Source: Rhizobacter sp. OV335
GTDB lineage: Bacteria; Pseudomonadota; Gammaproteobacteria; Burkholderiales; Burkholderiaceae_C
Assembly: GCF_900142965.1 (NCBI RefSeq)
Contig: NZ_FRCQ01000010.1
Location: 124,001 to 188,000 of the forward strand
Length of the DNA stretch: 64,000 nucleotides
Direction of reading: 5' to 3'
Numbering within the stretch: position 1 is the first letter of the stretch; the number at the start of each line of letters is the position of its first letter. The position numbers and the translations under genes were made by a program. Below, piece by piece: positions 17,770 through 26,582 of this stretch. The notes under the pieces are model-generated. The model did not search any database. It had not been told where the DNA came from and worked only from the letters and a program-made list of their open reading frames with translations.

Positions 17770-19587
17770 ATGAAACAAGTCCTGCAGGAAGTCACCCACC
17801 GCATCCGCGAACGCAGCACCCCGACGCGCACCGCCTACCTGGCCCGGATCGACAAGCTGGCGATGCGCCAGCGCGGTTCCGACCGCATGGGCTGTGCCAA
17901 CGTCGCGCATGCCTTTGCCGCACTGCCGGCCAACGACAAGTTCAAGGTGGTGGCGCAACGCTCGCCGCACCTGGGCATCGTCACCTCGTACAACGACATG
18001 CTGTCGGCGCACCAGCCATACGAGCGCTTCCCCGACATCATTCGCGACGAAGCCCAGCGCCGCGGCGCGACGGTGCAGGTGGCCGGCGGCGTGCCGGCGA
18101 TGTGCGACGGCGTGACGCAGGGCCTGCCCGGCATGGAGCTCAGCCTGTTCTCGCGCGACACCATCGCGATGAGCACCGCGGTCGCGCTGACGCACGACGT
18201 GTTCGATGCGGCGCTGCTGCTCGGCGTGTGCGACAAGATCGTGCCGGGGCTGCTGATCGGTGCGCTGCATTTCGGGCACCTGCCGTGCGTGTTCGTGCCG
18301 GCCGGGCCGATGGGCACCGGGCTGTCGAACACCGAGAAATCGAAGGTGCGCGAGAAGTACGCGCAAGGCCTGGTCGGCCGCGACCAGCTGCTCGAGGCCG
18401 AATCGGCCGCGTACCACGGCGCCGGCACCTGCACCTTCTACGGCACCGCCAACAGCAACCAGATGCTGCTCGAGGCGATGGGGCTGCACGTGCCCGGCGC
18501 CGCGTTCGTGCACCCGCATGCGCAGCTGCGCGAGGCGCTGACGCGCGAGGCGGTGCGCGCCGCGCTCGCGATCACGCAAGGCGGCGGGCGTTTCACGCCG
18601 ATCGGCCGGCTGGTCGACGAGCGGGTGATCGTCAACGCGATGGTCGCGCTGCTGGCCACCGGCGGCTCGACCAACCACCTGATCCACTGGGTCGCGGTGG
18701 CGCGCGCCGCCGGCATCCTGATCGACTGGACCGATTTCTCCGAGCTGTCGCATGCCACGCCGCTGCTGGCGCGCGTCTACCCGAACGGCAGTGCCGACGT
18801 GAACCAGTTCCAGTCGGCCGGTGGGCCGGGCTTCGTGATCCGCGAGCTGCTCGATGCGGGCTACATGCATGCCGATGTCGCCGCGGTGGCCGAAGGCGGC
18901 ATCGCGGCCTACGGCACGCTGCCGCACGGTGATGGCGAACGGCTGACCTGGTCGCCGCTGCCGGCGCAGAGCAACGACGACAGCGTCGTGCGCACCGCGG
19001 CCGCGCCGTTCAGCCCGTCGGGCGGCCTGAAGCTGCTGACCGGCAACCTCGGCCGGGCGGTGATCAAGATCTCGGCGGTGCCGGAAGACCGGCACGTCGT
19101 CGAGGCGCCGGCGCTGGTCTTCAACGCGCAGGAAGAACTGCTGGCCGCCTTCAAGGCCGGCGAGCTGGAGCGCGATTTCATCGCCGTCGTGCGCTTCCAG
19201 GGCCCGCGCGCGAACGGCATGCCCGAGCTGCACAAGCTGACGCCGCCGCTCGCGGTGGCGCAGGGCAAGGGCTTCAAGGTGGCGTTGGTCACCGACGGCC
19301 GCATGAGCGGCGCGTCGGGCAAGGTGCCGGCGGCGATCCACGTGAGCCCCGAGGTGCTCGGCGGCGGCCCGCTCGGCAAGGTGCGCAACGGTGACATCAT
19401 CCGGCTCGACGCGGTCGCCGGCACCTTGCAGGCGCTGGTGCCCGACGCAGAATGGGCGGCCCGCGAGGTCGCGCAGATCGACGCGAAGCAGCAGGAGAAC
19501 AACACCCACGACCTGGGCCGCGACCTGTTCGGCGGCATGCGCCGCAACGTGCTGAGCGCCGAGCAGGGCGCGGTCACCTGGCTCTGA
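17770..19587 (+). CDS. edd: phosphogluconate dehydratase (Entner-Doudoroff)
   Basis: The 605-residue protein is full length for Edd (E. coli 603). It dehydrates 6-phosphogluconate to KDPG using an iron-sulfur cluster. Conserved Cys lie in AMCDGVTQG and GVCDKIVPG, with the third in [25 protein letters not shown] and the C-terminal [19 protein letters not shown] are diagnostic. I start it at ATG 17770, which has GAGGT seven bases upstream, rather than at GTG 17761. eda follows after 31 bases. The promoter upstream carries a HexR-like operator. No zwf or pgl is in the window. Confidence 0.97.
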   Translation: MKQVLQEVTHRIRERSTPTRTAYLARIDKLAMRQRGSDRMGCANVAHAFAALPANDKFKVVAQRSPHLGIVTSYNDMLSAHQPYERFPDIIRDEAQRRGATVQVAGGVPAMCDGVTQGLPGMELSLFSRDTIAMSTAVALTHDVFDAALLLGVCDKIVPGLLIGALHFGHLPCVFVPAGPMGTGLSNTEKSKVREKYAQGLVGRDQLLEAESAAYHGAGTCTFYGTANSNQMLLEAMGLHVPGAAFVHPHAQLREALTREAVRAALAITQGGGRFTPIGRLVDERVIVNAMVALLATGGSTNHLIHWVAVARAAGILIDWTDFSELSHATPLLARVYPNGSADVNQFQSAGGPGFVIRELLDAGYMHADVAAVAEGGIAAYGTLPHGDGERLTWSPLPAQSNDDSVVRTAAAPFSPSGGLKLLTGNLGRAVIKISAVPEDRHVVEAPALVFNAQEELLAAFKAGELERDFIAVVRFQGPRANGMPELHKLTPPLAVAQGKGFKVALVTDGRMSGASGKVPAAIHVSPEVLGGGPLGKVRNGDIIRLDAVAGTLQALVPDAEWAAREVAQIDAKQQENNTHDLGRDLFGGMRRNVLSAEQGAVTWL

Positions 19588-19618
19588 ATCCTTCAAACCT
19601 TCGACAAGAGAACCCCGC

Positions 19619-20245
19619 ATGAACACGCTCGAACTGGCCGGCCACGGCCCGGTGATCCCGGTGATCGTCATCAACCAGCTGGCCGACGCGGTGCCGATGG
19701 CCCGTGCGCTGGTGGAGGGTGGCGTCAAGGTGCTCGAAGTGACGCTGCGCACGCCGGTGGCGCTGCAGTGCATGGAGGCGATCGCGAGAGAGGTGCCCGA
19801 GGCCATCCTCGGCGCCGGCACCGTGCGCAGCGTGGCCGATGCGAAGGCGGCGCTGAACGCCGGCTGCAAGTTTGCGGTGAGCCCGGGCTACACCAGCGAG
19901 ATCGGCCGCGCGTGCCGCGAGATGGGCCTGCCGCTGCTGCCCGGCACCGCGACTGGCAGCGAGGTGATGCAGGCCAACGCCGACGGCTACTTCTTCCTGA
20001 AGTTCTTCCCGGCGATGCAGGCCGGCGGCATCCCGATGCTGAAGGCGCTGGCCGGGCCGTTCACCGACGTGGTGTTCTGCCCGACCGGCGGCATCACGCT
20101 GGAGACGGCGCCGCAGTTTCTTGCCTTGCCCAACGTCAAGGTGTGCGGCGGGTCCTGGCTGACGCCGGCGGATGCGGTGAAGGCGGGTGACTGGGCACGC
20201 ATCACGCAGCTGGCGAAGGAAGCCGCCGCGCTGCGCGCGGCGTGA
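19619..20245 (+). CDS. eda: KDPG/KHG aldolase
   Basis: The 208-residue protein is typical of Eda. The general base Glu40 lies in VLEVTLRTP, the Schiff-base Lys128 in YFFLKFFPA, and the phosphate-binding segment in FCPTGGITLETA. It cleaves 2-keto-3-deoxy-6-phosphogluconate to pyruvate and glyceraldehyde-3-phosphate, completing the Entner-Doudoroff pathway with Edd. It lies 31 bases after edd on the same strand and is presumably under the same promoter. It converges on the AT-rich leucine-rich-repeat gene, with only 28 bases between the stops and no obvious terminator. Confidence 0.98.
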   Translation: MNTLELAGHGPVIPVIVINQLADAVPMARALVEGGVKVLEVTLRTPVALQCMEAIAREVPEAILGAGTVRSVADAKAALNAGCKFAVSPGYTSEIGRACREMGLPLLPGTATGSEVMQANADGYFFLKFFPAMQAGGIPMLKALAGPFTDVVFCPTGGITLETAPQFLALPNVKVCGGSWLTPADAVKAGDWARITQLAKEAAALRAA

Positions 20246-20273
20246 TGGCCTAGCTCTTTCGCAGGCAGCAGGT

Positions 20274-21386
20274 TCAGTCCGACAGGATGAAGGCTGCCTG
20301 AATGAAGGTCGCGGCAGTTTCCGGTGTACTGGCCATCGTGCGGGTCAGCCGAACTTTGCCGTTTTCAGTCGCGAATTCCAGCGTGAGTTCTTCGTCGCCG
20401 CCGGGGTTCTCGGCACTGCTGCAAAGCAGATCGATGAGCGCTTTACGCTTGCGCTCGTCGCCCGGGATGGAGCCACTGCTGAAAATGCGATTTTGCTCAG
20501 CGAATACAGGTTGACCGAGACATTCTGTCAGTGCATCTCTCCAAATCGCGGAAATTTTATCGATCAATGGCTCGGCGGTGCCGGGTATCATTTCGGTGTG
20601 AATTTCCTTCGGGGATTGAATTTGATTGGATGACTCGTCGCGAGTGATTATGTAGGCTACGAGGTCACCGTCGGCATCGAATGTCCTTTGTTTGTCAAGC
20701 TTCTGGACGATATCCTGCGGGAAGTTGTTGTCTGTTGCGTCGATGATCAAGGATGTACTATTTTTCTGCAGGTCTATCAGGTAGTCGGCCAACAACTTCA
20801 CGTCAGACGACTTGCCTGTCCCAAGATCATTGTGCTCCAAGTAGAGGTAGCGCAAATTTCCTTTGGATTGCTCGTAAATGAAGCGGAGAGTCTTTCGGAA
20901 GTTGGCAGTCAGATTGTTGTTGCTCAGATCCAAGGCGTTCAGCTGGGGAATTGGCAACATGCGTACGAGACGATCGATATTGGCATCACCCAGATTCTGC
21001 CCAGCAATATAGATCTCCGTGTAGAGGTTGATCTTGGCGGTTGCCGTCAGAAATTCAATGGCAGTCCCCAGATTCGCGATCTCTTGTTCTGATATCGCTC
21101 TCCCGAGTTTTTCAAAACTGAGGTCAACGCAATCCTCATTCACGACGGCATTGTAGATATCTTCAGCCGAGATTTCTTTGGCTTTTGGCGACAATGAAGC
21201 AGGTGAAGTGGGTTTCGGCAGTGCCTCTCTGGAATTTTCCCGGCTCAACGACATCTTCCGGTTTGCAGGTGTGCCGGGTTTGTTCAGGTTTGAATCAGGC
21301 GATTTTCGCGTTGTCAGGCCGTTGACTTTAGGTAGCACGTTGAGATCCCGATGTTTGATGACTCGGGTGAGTAACTTCGCCCGCAC
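20274..21386 (-). CDS. leucine-rich-repeat protein of unknown function, AT-rich, effector-like
   Basis: I do not recognise a named family. The product is up to 370 residues from GTG 21386; ATG 21254 (326 residues) is an alternative start. The first 70 or so residues are Ser/Pro/Lys rich and disordered. The middle (about 140-225) carries leucine-rich repeats with LNALDLSNNNL, LRYLYLEHNDLG and SLIIDATDNNFP, close to the ribonuclease-inhibitor type. The C-terminal 100 residues are an unassigned alpha/beta segment. There is no signal peptide or membrane helix. Base composition is far more AT-rich than the flanks and codon use differs, which suggests horizontal transfer. A disordered N-terminus plus LRRs is the layout of many type III effectors, but no secretion genes are nearby. 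Confidence 0.7.
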   Translation of the reverse strand: MRAKLLTRVIKHRDLNVLPKVNGLTTRKSPDSNLNKPGTPANRKMSLSRENSREALPKPTSPASLSPKAKEISAEDIYNAVVNEDCVDLSFEKLGRAISEQEIANLGTAIEFLTATAKINLYTEIYIAGQNLGDANIDRLVRMLPIPQLNALDLSNNNLTANFRKTLRFIYEQSKGNLRYLYLEHNDLGTGKSSDVKLLADYLIDLQKNSTSLIIDATDNNFPQDIVQKLDKQRTFDADGDLVAYIITRDESSNQIQSPKEIHTEMIPGTAEPLIDKISAIWRDALTECLGQPVFAEQNRIFSSGSIPGDERKRKALIDLLCSSAENPGGDEELTLEFATENGKVRLTRTMASTPETAATFIQAAFILSD

Positions 21387-21470
21387 GCAGGTTCCAATGC
21401 GGGTGCAACTGGCAATCGGCCGTGGCAGATGCGCGACGTCGGATTCCCGGATGCCACTCCGGGTCGGCGG

Positions 21471-23183
21471 TCAGACTTCGATCAACTTGCGGTTCGCGCC
21501 GCCCGGCAGCGTGCGCAGGCTGCGCCCGGTGCTGGCCACGTACTCGCGCTTCAGGATCGTGTCGACGAACACCCAGTCGGCGCGCGCCTCGCTCGCTGTC
21601 ACGTTCAGCACCATGTAGCCGCGCAGGCTGGTCTGCGCGTACTGCAACGGCCCGATCAGCTGCGTCAGCGCGGCCGCGAACGCGGTCGGTTCCTCGCTCG
21701 TGAAAATCGTCTCGAAGCCGGGCGACGTCACCGACGAGGTCGCGAACTCCACGCCGACCGCATTCCCCGACAAATCCTTCAGGTCGCTGGCCCAGGCGTT
21801 GTGCGTGTCGCCGGCCAGCGAGATCAGGTTCTTGTCGTATGCGCGCGCCGTGCCGAGCACGGTCTCACGCGCGGCCGCATAGCCATCCCAGGCGTCGAGG
21901 TTGTACGGGATCGCCGGCTGCGCGAGGATGGCCTGCTCGGTCGGTGTCAGCGTGCCCGGCGCGGTGGCCGCCTTCGTCGCGATCGCGCCATACGCGGCCA
22001 CGCTGATCTGCTGCGTGACGATCGGCGCCGGCACGTTCATGCGCGCCATCAGCACCTGCTGGCCGAGCACCTGCCAGGTGGCCGTGGACGCCTGCAGCTT
22101 CGACTGCAGCCAGGCCGTCTGCGTGGCACCCATCAGCTGGCGCGTCGGGTTGCCGACCGCGTCGGTGAAGCCCTTCGCATCGAAGCCCGACGCGGTGATG
22201 TAGTTCGCATAGCTCAGCTGCTGGTCGCGGCCGACCTGGCGCGTGTCCAGCATGTGCAGCGACAGCAGCGTGCCGAAATCGAACGAGCGGTAGACCTGGT
22301 CCGGCTTGCTCGCATCGGGCAGGCGGATCGGGATCCACTCCAGGTAGGCCTGGATCGCGGCCGCGCGGCGCGCGCTGAAGCTGCCTTCGGTCGCGGGCGT
22401 GTGGTTCTCGGCCCCGCCGGTCCAGGTGTCGTTGGCGACCTCGTGGTCGTCCCACACCGCGATCATCGGCGTCGCGGCATGCAGCGCCTGCAGGTCGACA
22501 TCGCCGCGGTACTGCGCGTAGCGGCGGCGGTAGTCGGCGAGCGTCAGCGTCTCGTTGGCCGGATCGGAGACGCGTCCGAGCGCGGCAGCGGTGTCCGATG
22601 CATAGCCGGCCGCGTCGTATTCGTAGATGTAGTCGCCCAGGTGCAGCGCGGCGTCGAAGTCGTTGCGCTTGGCCGCCTCGGCGTACACGTTGAAGTAGCC
22701 GGCCGGGTAGTTCGAGCACGAGAACACCGCGAGCCGCACCTGCGACACGGCGCCCACCGGCAGCGTCTTCGTGCGGCCGGTGGCCGATCGCTTGCTGCCG
22801 ATGCCGAAGCGGTAGTGGTAGATGGTGTTGGCGGCGAGGCCGGTGACGTCGACCTTGGCGGTGTAGTCCTGCGCCGCGCTGGTACTGACGCTGCCCGATT
22901 TGACGATGCTCGCGAACTGGCTGTCGCTCGCGAGTTCCCAGTTCAGCTGCAGCGTGGCATCGGCCGACGGTGTCGCGCGCGTCCACAGGATCACGCGGTC
23001 GCTCAGCGGGTCGCCGCTGGCAACGCCATGCCTGAACTCGACGCCCGCGCCGGCGTCAGCGCCAGCCTCGGAAGGACCGTCATCGCTGCCGCCGCAGCCC
23101 GCAAGGCCCAGCCCGCCACCGACGGCAACGGTGCCCAGGGCGACATCGCGGATGAACTGGCGGCGTGAGGTATCGATGCTCAT
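21471..23183 (-). CDS. phoD: PhoD-like alkaline phosphatase/phosphodiesterase, Tat-exported
   Basis: The 570-residue protein starts at ATG 23183. The twin-arginine signal SRRQFIRDVALG is at residues 6-17, followed by a hydrophobic stretch and LAGCGG, so it may be lipidated. An N-terminal Ig-like PhoD domain (GVASGDPLSDRVILWTR) precedes the metallophosphoesterase core with HLGDYIYEY, WDDHEVANDTW, MLDTRQ and SLAGDTHNAW, which bind iron and calcium in PhoD. It should release phosphate from mono- and diesters in the periplasm or outside. The minus-strand sequence near 23225-23245 (TGTCATGAACGCTTTCCAC) loosely resembles a Pho box half-site, but the second half is poor. Confidence 0.93.
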   Translation of the reverse strand: MSIDTSRRQFIRDVALGTVAVGGGLGLAGCGGSDDGPSEAGADAGAGVEFRHGVASGDPLSDRVILWTRATPSADATLQLNWELASDSQFASIVKSGSVSTSAAQDYTAKVDVTGLAANTIYHYRFGIGSKRSATGRTKTLPVGAVSQVRLAVFSCSNYPAGYFNVYAEAAKRNDFDAALHLGDYIYEYDAAGYASDTAAALGRVSDPANETLTLADYRRRYAQYRGDVDLQALHAATPMIAVWDDHEVANDTWTGGAENHTPATEGSFSARRAAAIQAYLEWIPIRLPDASKPDQVYRSFDFGTLLSLHMLDTRQVGRDQQLSYANYITASGFDAKGFTDAVGNPTRQLMGATQTAWLQSKLQASTATWQVLGQQVLMARMNVPAPIVTQQISVAAYGAIATKAATAPGTLTPTEQAILAQPAIPYNLDAWDGYAAARETVLGTARAYDKNLISLAGDTHNAWASDLKDLSGNAVGVEFATSSVTSPGFETIFTSEEPTAFAAALTQLIGPLQYAQTSLRGYMVLNVTASEARADWVFVDTILKREYVASTGRSLRTLPGGANRKLIEV

Positions 23184-23253
23184 GAACGGCTTCCCAAGTG
23201 GTGGTGCAAAGCCCGCCACTGTGGAAAGCGTTCATGACACAGGCATGAAGGTT

Positions 23254-24549
23254 CTACGCGGTCTTCAAGGCAGCGCCGGCCGCCGCCTGCCGCCGGATCA
23301 GCAGCACCGAGACGGCAGCCACCAGGCAAGCCGCACCCGCCGCGAACAGCGCCGGGTTGTACGTCAGCAGCAGCGTGCGCGTCAGGCCCGCGCCATAGGC
23401 CGCCACCGCCGCGCCCAACTGGTGCGACGCGAACACCCAGCCGAAGATCATGCCGGCGCGCTCCTTGCCGAACTCCTGCGCGGCGAGCTTCACGGTGGGC
23501 GGCACGGTCGCGATCCAGTCCAGCCCGTAGAACATCGCGAAGGTCGCGAGGCCGTACAGCGTGAACGTCGAATACGGCAGCCAGAACAGCGACAGCCCGC
23601 GCAGCCCGTAGTACCAGAACAGCAGCTTGCGGTTGTCGTAGCGGTCGGACAGGTAGCCCGACAGCGTGGTGCCGACCAGGTCGAACGCGCCCATCATCGA
23701 CAGCACCGACGCCGCCGGCACGGCCGACAGCCCGTTGTCGCTGCACAGCGAGATGAAGTGCGTCTGCAGCAGGCCGTTGGTGCTGAGCCCGCAGATGAAG
23801 AAGCTGGCCGCGAGGATCCAGAACGTGCGGTTGCGCGAGGCCTCGCGCAGCACCTTGAACGGCCCGAGGAAGTTCAGCGGCGCGGCGGCCGGCACCGGCG
23901 GCACCGCGGTACCTTCGGGTTCGCCGAGCGACAGCAGCCCCAGCTCGCTCGGGTGGTTGCGCATGAAGAAGGTGACCAGTGCCGCCACGATCACGCAGGC
24001 GATGAAGATCGGGATCACCGCATAGCGCCAGCCGTGGTGCTCGATGATCCAGGCCGCGAGCGGCAGGAAGATCAACTGCCCGGTGGCGGTGCTCGCGGCG
24101 AACATGCCGACCACCAGCCCGCGGTTGGCGGTGAACCAGCGGTTCGCGACCATCGCGCCCAGCACCAGCGCGGTGAGGCCGGTGCCGCAGCCCAGCATCA
24201 GCCCCCACAGCAGGAACAGCTGCCACAGCTGCGTGATGCCGGTGGCCAGCACCATCGCAACCGCGATCAGGCTGGCGGCGGCCACCATGATGCGCGGCAG
24301 CCCGAAGCGGGCGATGAAGATCGCGGCGAACGGCCCGAGCAGGCCGAACAGCGCGAAGCGCACCGCGAAGACGGACGACAGCTGGTCGGTGGTCCAGCCG
24401 AACTCCTTCGACAGCGGCTGCATCATCGCGCCCGGCAGGCCGAGCGCGGCCGAGGTGGTCAGCATCGCGAAGAAGGTGACCGCGGCGATCACCCACGCGT
24501 AGTGGATGCCGCGGCGGCCGAGCGAGGTGGAAATGCGTTGGGAGAGCAT
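23254..24549 (-). CDS. MFS transporter (OFA/monocarboxylate-like)
   Basis: The 431-residue protein has about 12 transmembrane helices. The loop 2-3 motif is degenerate (GPFAAIFIARFGLPRIM), and helices 4-5 are rich in Gly (GLMLGCGTGLTALVLGAMVANRWF), as in oxalate/formate and monocarboxylate antiporter-like MFS proteins. DLVGTTLSGYLSDRYDNRKLL marks the second half. The substrate is likely a small carboxylate but cannot be assigned. AGGA precedes the ATG by ten bases. It is the last gene of the minus-strand operon thioesterase-glyoxalase-MFS facing marR, so a MarR-controlled organic acid or aldehyde export or import role is plausible. Confidence 0.9.
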   Translation of the reverse strand: MLSQRISTSLGRRGIHYAWVIAAVTFFAMLTTSAALGLPGAMMQPLSKEFGWTTDQLSSVFAVRFALFGLLGPFAAIFIARFGLPRIMVAAASLIAVAMVLATGITQLWQLFLLWGLMLGCGTGLTALVLGAMVANRWFTANRGLVVGMFAASTATGQLIFLPLAAWIIEHHGWRYAVIPIFIACVIVAALVTFFMRNHPSELGLLSLGEPEGTAVPPVPAAAPLNFLGPFKVLREASRNRTFWILAASFFICGLSTNGLLQTHFISLCSDNGLSAVPAASVLSMMGAFDLVGTTLSGYLSDRYDNRKLLFWYYGLRGLSLFWLPYSTFTLYGLATFAMFYGLDWIATVPPTVKLAAQEFGKERAGMIFGWVFASHQLGAAVAAYGAGLTRTLLLTYNPALFAAGAACLVAAVSVLLIRRQAAAGAALKTA

Positions 24550-24573
24550 GGCGGGGTGTCCTCGGCGCAGGGC

Positions 24574-24963
24574 TCAGTCGAAGCGGCGTTCGATCAGTTC
24601 GACCTTGTAGCCGTCCGGATCGGTGATGAAGGCGATGACGGTGCTGCCGCCCTTGACCGGCCCGGCCTCGCGCGTGACGTTGCCGCCGCCGGCGCGGATG
24701 CGGTCGCAGGCCGCGGCGGCATCGGGCACCGCGATCGCGATGTGGCCGTAGGCGGTGCCGAGGTCATACGAGCTGACGCCGTGGTTGTAGGTCAGCTCCA
24801 GCTCGGCATGCTCCGGGTTCGGGCCGTAGCCGAGGAACGCGAGCGAGTAGTGCTGCGACGGGTTCTCGGACTGGCGCAGCAGCGTCATGCCCATGATGTG
24901 GGTGTAGAAGTCGATCGAGCGCTGCAGGTCGCCGACGCGCAGCATGGTGTGGAGGAGTCGCAT
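24574..24963 (-). CDS. gloA: lactoylglutathione lyase (glyoxalase I)
   Basis: The 129-residue protein has all four metal ligands at the E. coli GlxI positions: His5, Glu56, His74 and Glu122. The motifs [31 protein letters not shown] and GYGHIAIAV-like [11 protein letters not shown] are also present. The length matches the nickel-dependent bacterial form. It converts the methylglyoxal-glutathione hemithioacetal to lactoylglutathione. It lies 14 bases after the thioesterase gene and 24 bases before the MFS gene, so it is the middle cistron of that operon. The ribosome site is poor, and translational coupling to the thioesterase gene is likely. Confidence 0.96.
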   Translation of the reverse strand: MRLLHTMLRVGDLQRSIDFYTHIMGMTLLRQSENPSQHYSLAFLGYGPNPEHAELELTYNHGVSSYDLGTAYGHIAIAVPDAAAACDRIRAGGGNVTREAGPVKGGSTVIAFITDPDGYKVELIERRFD

Positions 24964-24977
24964 GGGAAGGTGTCCGT

Positions 24978-25520
24978 TCAGGAGGCGTCGAAGATGAAGC
25001 AGGTGGTGGAGGCGTGGGCGTACAGCTTGCCGTCGGGGCCGACCAGGCGCCCTTCGGCGGTGGCCATGCGGCCGCCGACGTGGATCACGCTGCCGATGGC
25101 GCGCAGCACCGGCACCCGCTGGGTGACGGCGCGCACATAGTTGATCTTGAGTTCGGCGGTGGTGTAGGCCTTGCTGGCGGCGAGCGTGGTGTGCACCGCG
25201 CAGCCGACGCACGAGTCGAGCAGCGTCGCGATCCAGCCGCCGTGCACCGTGCCGAGCGGGTTGTAGTGGCGCAGCAGCGGCGTGCCCTGGAACACCGCGC
25301 GGCCGGGCGACATCTCGATCGGCAGGAAGTCCATCGTCTCGCCGATCGGCGGCGGGGGCAGGTGGCCGTCGAAGATGGCTTGGAAGAACTGCAGGCCGCT
25401 GAGGCCTTCGACCTGGTCGGGGCGGGCCACGCCCGGCGGCAGCAGGCGGGCGCGGTGCGCGGCGGCCTCGGCCTCCCACTGGGCCAGCACGGCGGCGGCA
25501 TCGACGACGGGTGTGTCCAT
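24978..25520 (-). CDS. PaaI-like hotdog thioesterase
   Basis: The 180-residue protein starts at ATG 25520. After about 75 residues of N-terminal extension, the hotdog domain carries [29 protein letters not shown], with the HGG loop used by PaaI/YbgC-type thioesterases, and [20 protein letters not shown] follows. It should hydrolyse an acyl-CoA thioester in the cytoplasm; the chain type is not predictable. It is the first gene of the operon divergent from marR. Its -10 element lies inside the palindrome at 25561-25574, so MarR probably represses it directly. Confidence 0.88.
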   Translation of the reverse strand: MDTPVVDAAAVLAQWEAEAAAHRARLLPPGVARPDQVEGLSGLQFFQAIFDGHLPPPPIGETMDFLPIEMSPGRAVFQGTPLLRHYNPLGTVHGGWIATLLDSCVGCAVHTTLAASKAYTTAELKINYVRAVTQRVPVLRAIGSVIHVGGRMATAEGRLVGPDGKLYAHASTTCFIFDAS

Positions 25521-25546
25521 GATCGGTCGCCCGGCGGGGCTTAAAG

Positions 25547-25590
25547 TTGCAATTGCAATGATTGTAGCTACAATTGTTTGATCATGCCAA
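25547..25590. promoter_or_regulatory. symmetrical divergent promoter and MarR operator
   Basis: Two perfect palindromes: TTGCAATTGCAA (25547-25558) and ATTGTAGCTACAAT (25561-25574). Plus-strand promoter for marR: TTGCAA (25547-25552), 16 bases, TACAAT (25569-25574). Minus-strand promoter for the thioesterase operon: TTGGCA (25590-25585), 18 bases, TACAAT (25566-25561). Both -10 hexamers therefore lie inside the same 14-bp palindrome, so one bound MarR dimer would block both. The plus-strand start point falls about three bases before the marR ATG, which suggests a leaderless or nearly leaderless message. Confidence 0.65.
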
Positions 25591-26072
25591 GCGCCACGAC
25601 GAAGACTGATCCGAAAGCCGAGTTGAAAGTGACGGGCCCCCATGGCTGCACCAGCCTGAAGGTGCGCCAGCTGTCACGCCGGGTCAGCCAGCACTTCGAC
25701 CGCATCGTCGCCGATGCCGACCTGAAGACGACGCAGTACTCGCTGCTGTCGCAGCTGGTGTCGCTCGGGCCGGTGAAGCCTGGGGTGCTGGCGGCCCACA
25801 TGGAGATGGACGCGTCGACGCTGACGCGCAACCTGCAGCCGCTGGTGGCGCAGGGCTGGGTCACGGTGGGGCCGGGCGAAGACGGCCGCAGCCGCGTGGT
25901 CGAGGCCACCGCGGCCGGCCGCGTCAAGCGCGACGAGGCGCGCCGCGAGTGGAAGCGGGCGCAGGTGGCGTTCAACGAGCGCCTGGGCGACGAGCGCGTG
26001 GTGCGGCTGCACGCGCTGATCGAAGAGTGCCTTGCGGTGATGAACGAAACCGAGGCCGGCTCGGCGCCTTGA
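25584..26072 (+). CDS. MarR family transcriptional regulator
   Basis: The 162-residue protein starts at ATG 25584; a TTG six bases earlier is less likely. The winged helix-turn-helix spans about residues 35-110: LKTTQYSLLSQLVSLGPVKPGVLAAHMEMDASTLTRNLQPLVAQGWVTVGPGEDGRSRVVEATAAG. That is the usual MarR order of recognition helix and DGR wing. Helices before and after form the dimer interface. It is divergent from the thioesterase-gloA-MFS operon and probably represses it and itself through the palindromes at 25547-25574. Its ligand is unknown, perhaps an aromatic or CoA-linked acid. The stop is 21 bases from the end of the convergent GFA gene. Confidence 0.93.
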   Translation: MPSATTKTDPKAELKVTGPHGCTSLKVRQLSRRVSQHFDRIVADADLKTTQYSLLSQLVSLGPVKPGVLAAHMEMDASTLTRNLQPLVAQGWVTVGPGEDGRSRVVEATAAGRVKRDEARREWKRAQVAFNERLGDERVVRLHALIEECLAVMNETEAGSAP

Positions 26073-26093
26073 GGCGTTCGGGGTCGCGACAGC

Positions 26094-26582
26094 TCAGCGC
26101 GCCTGGCGCGCGACCTCTGCGCCCGGCTGCACCTCATCGCCATAGGCCGCCTTCCAGCGCTGGGTCAGCTTCAGGTGCTCATCCAGCCGGGTGCCGGGGA
26201 GCCCGTCGTCGACCTCCCAGTTCGCCACCTTCGACTCGATCGCGAAATGCGAGACCGGCGTGATCGCCGACGGGTCGTCCAGGCTGCCGACCGAGAGGTC
26301 CATGTGCTGCGAGCCCTCGTACGCGAAGCTCAGCGGCGTGCCGCAGTTGCCGCAGAAGCCGCGCAGTGCGAACTTCGACGAGGCGTAGGTTTTCGGCGGC
26401 TCGGTCAGCCACTCGACCTGGTCGCGCCGCAGGTTCAGGAACGGCACGCGCGTGTTGCCGAAGGCCAGCTGGCACATGCGGCAGTGGCAGTAGTAGCCCT
26501 CGCGCTTGTCGGGCGCGGCGCGGTAGCGGATGCGGCCGCACAGGCAGCCGCCTTCAAGGCTGGGTGCGGCGGCCGCGCTCAT
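26094..26582 (-). CDS. GFA family zinc-binding protein (glutathione-dependent formaldehyde-activating-like)
   Basis: The 162-residue protein has the GFA/CENP-V zinc pattern: CLCG near residue 13, CHCRMCQ near 32, and CGNCGTPL near 77. Members of the family were named for formaldehyde-glutathione chemistry, but most have no proven activity. DLSVGSLDDP is the usual C-terminal family motif. It overlaps the SDR gene by four bases (ATGA), so translation is coupled and the two proteins probably act in the same pathway. It ends next to the convergent marR gene. Confidence 0.88.
   Translation of the reverse strand: MSAAAAPSLEGGCLCGRIRYRAAPDKREGYYCHCRMCQLAFGNTRVPFLNLRRDQVEWLTEPPKTYASSKFALRGFCGNCGTPLSFAYEGSQHMDLSVGSLDDPSAITPVSHFAIESKVANWEVDDGLPGTRLDEHLKLTQRWKAAYGDEVQPGAEVARQAR

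Noticed and set aside
23220-23250. Possible Pho box upstream of phoD
   Set aside because: Only one half-site (TGTCAT) resembles the consensus and the second half is poor. It is too weak to list as a site.
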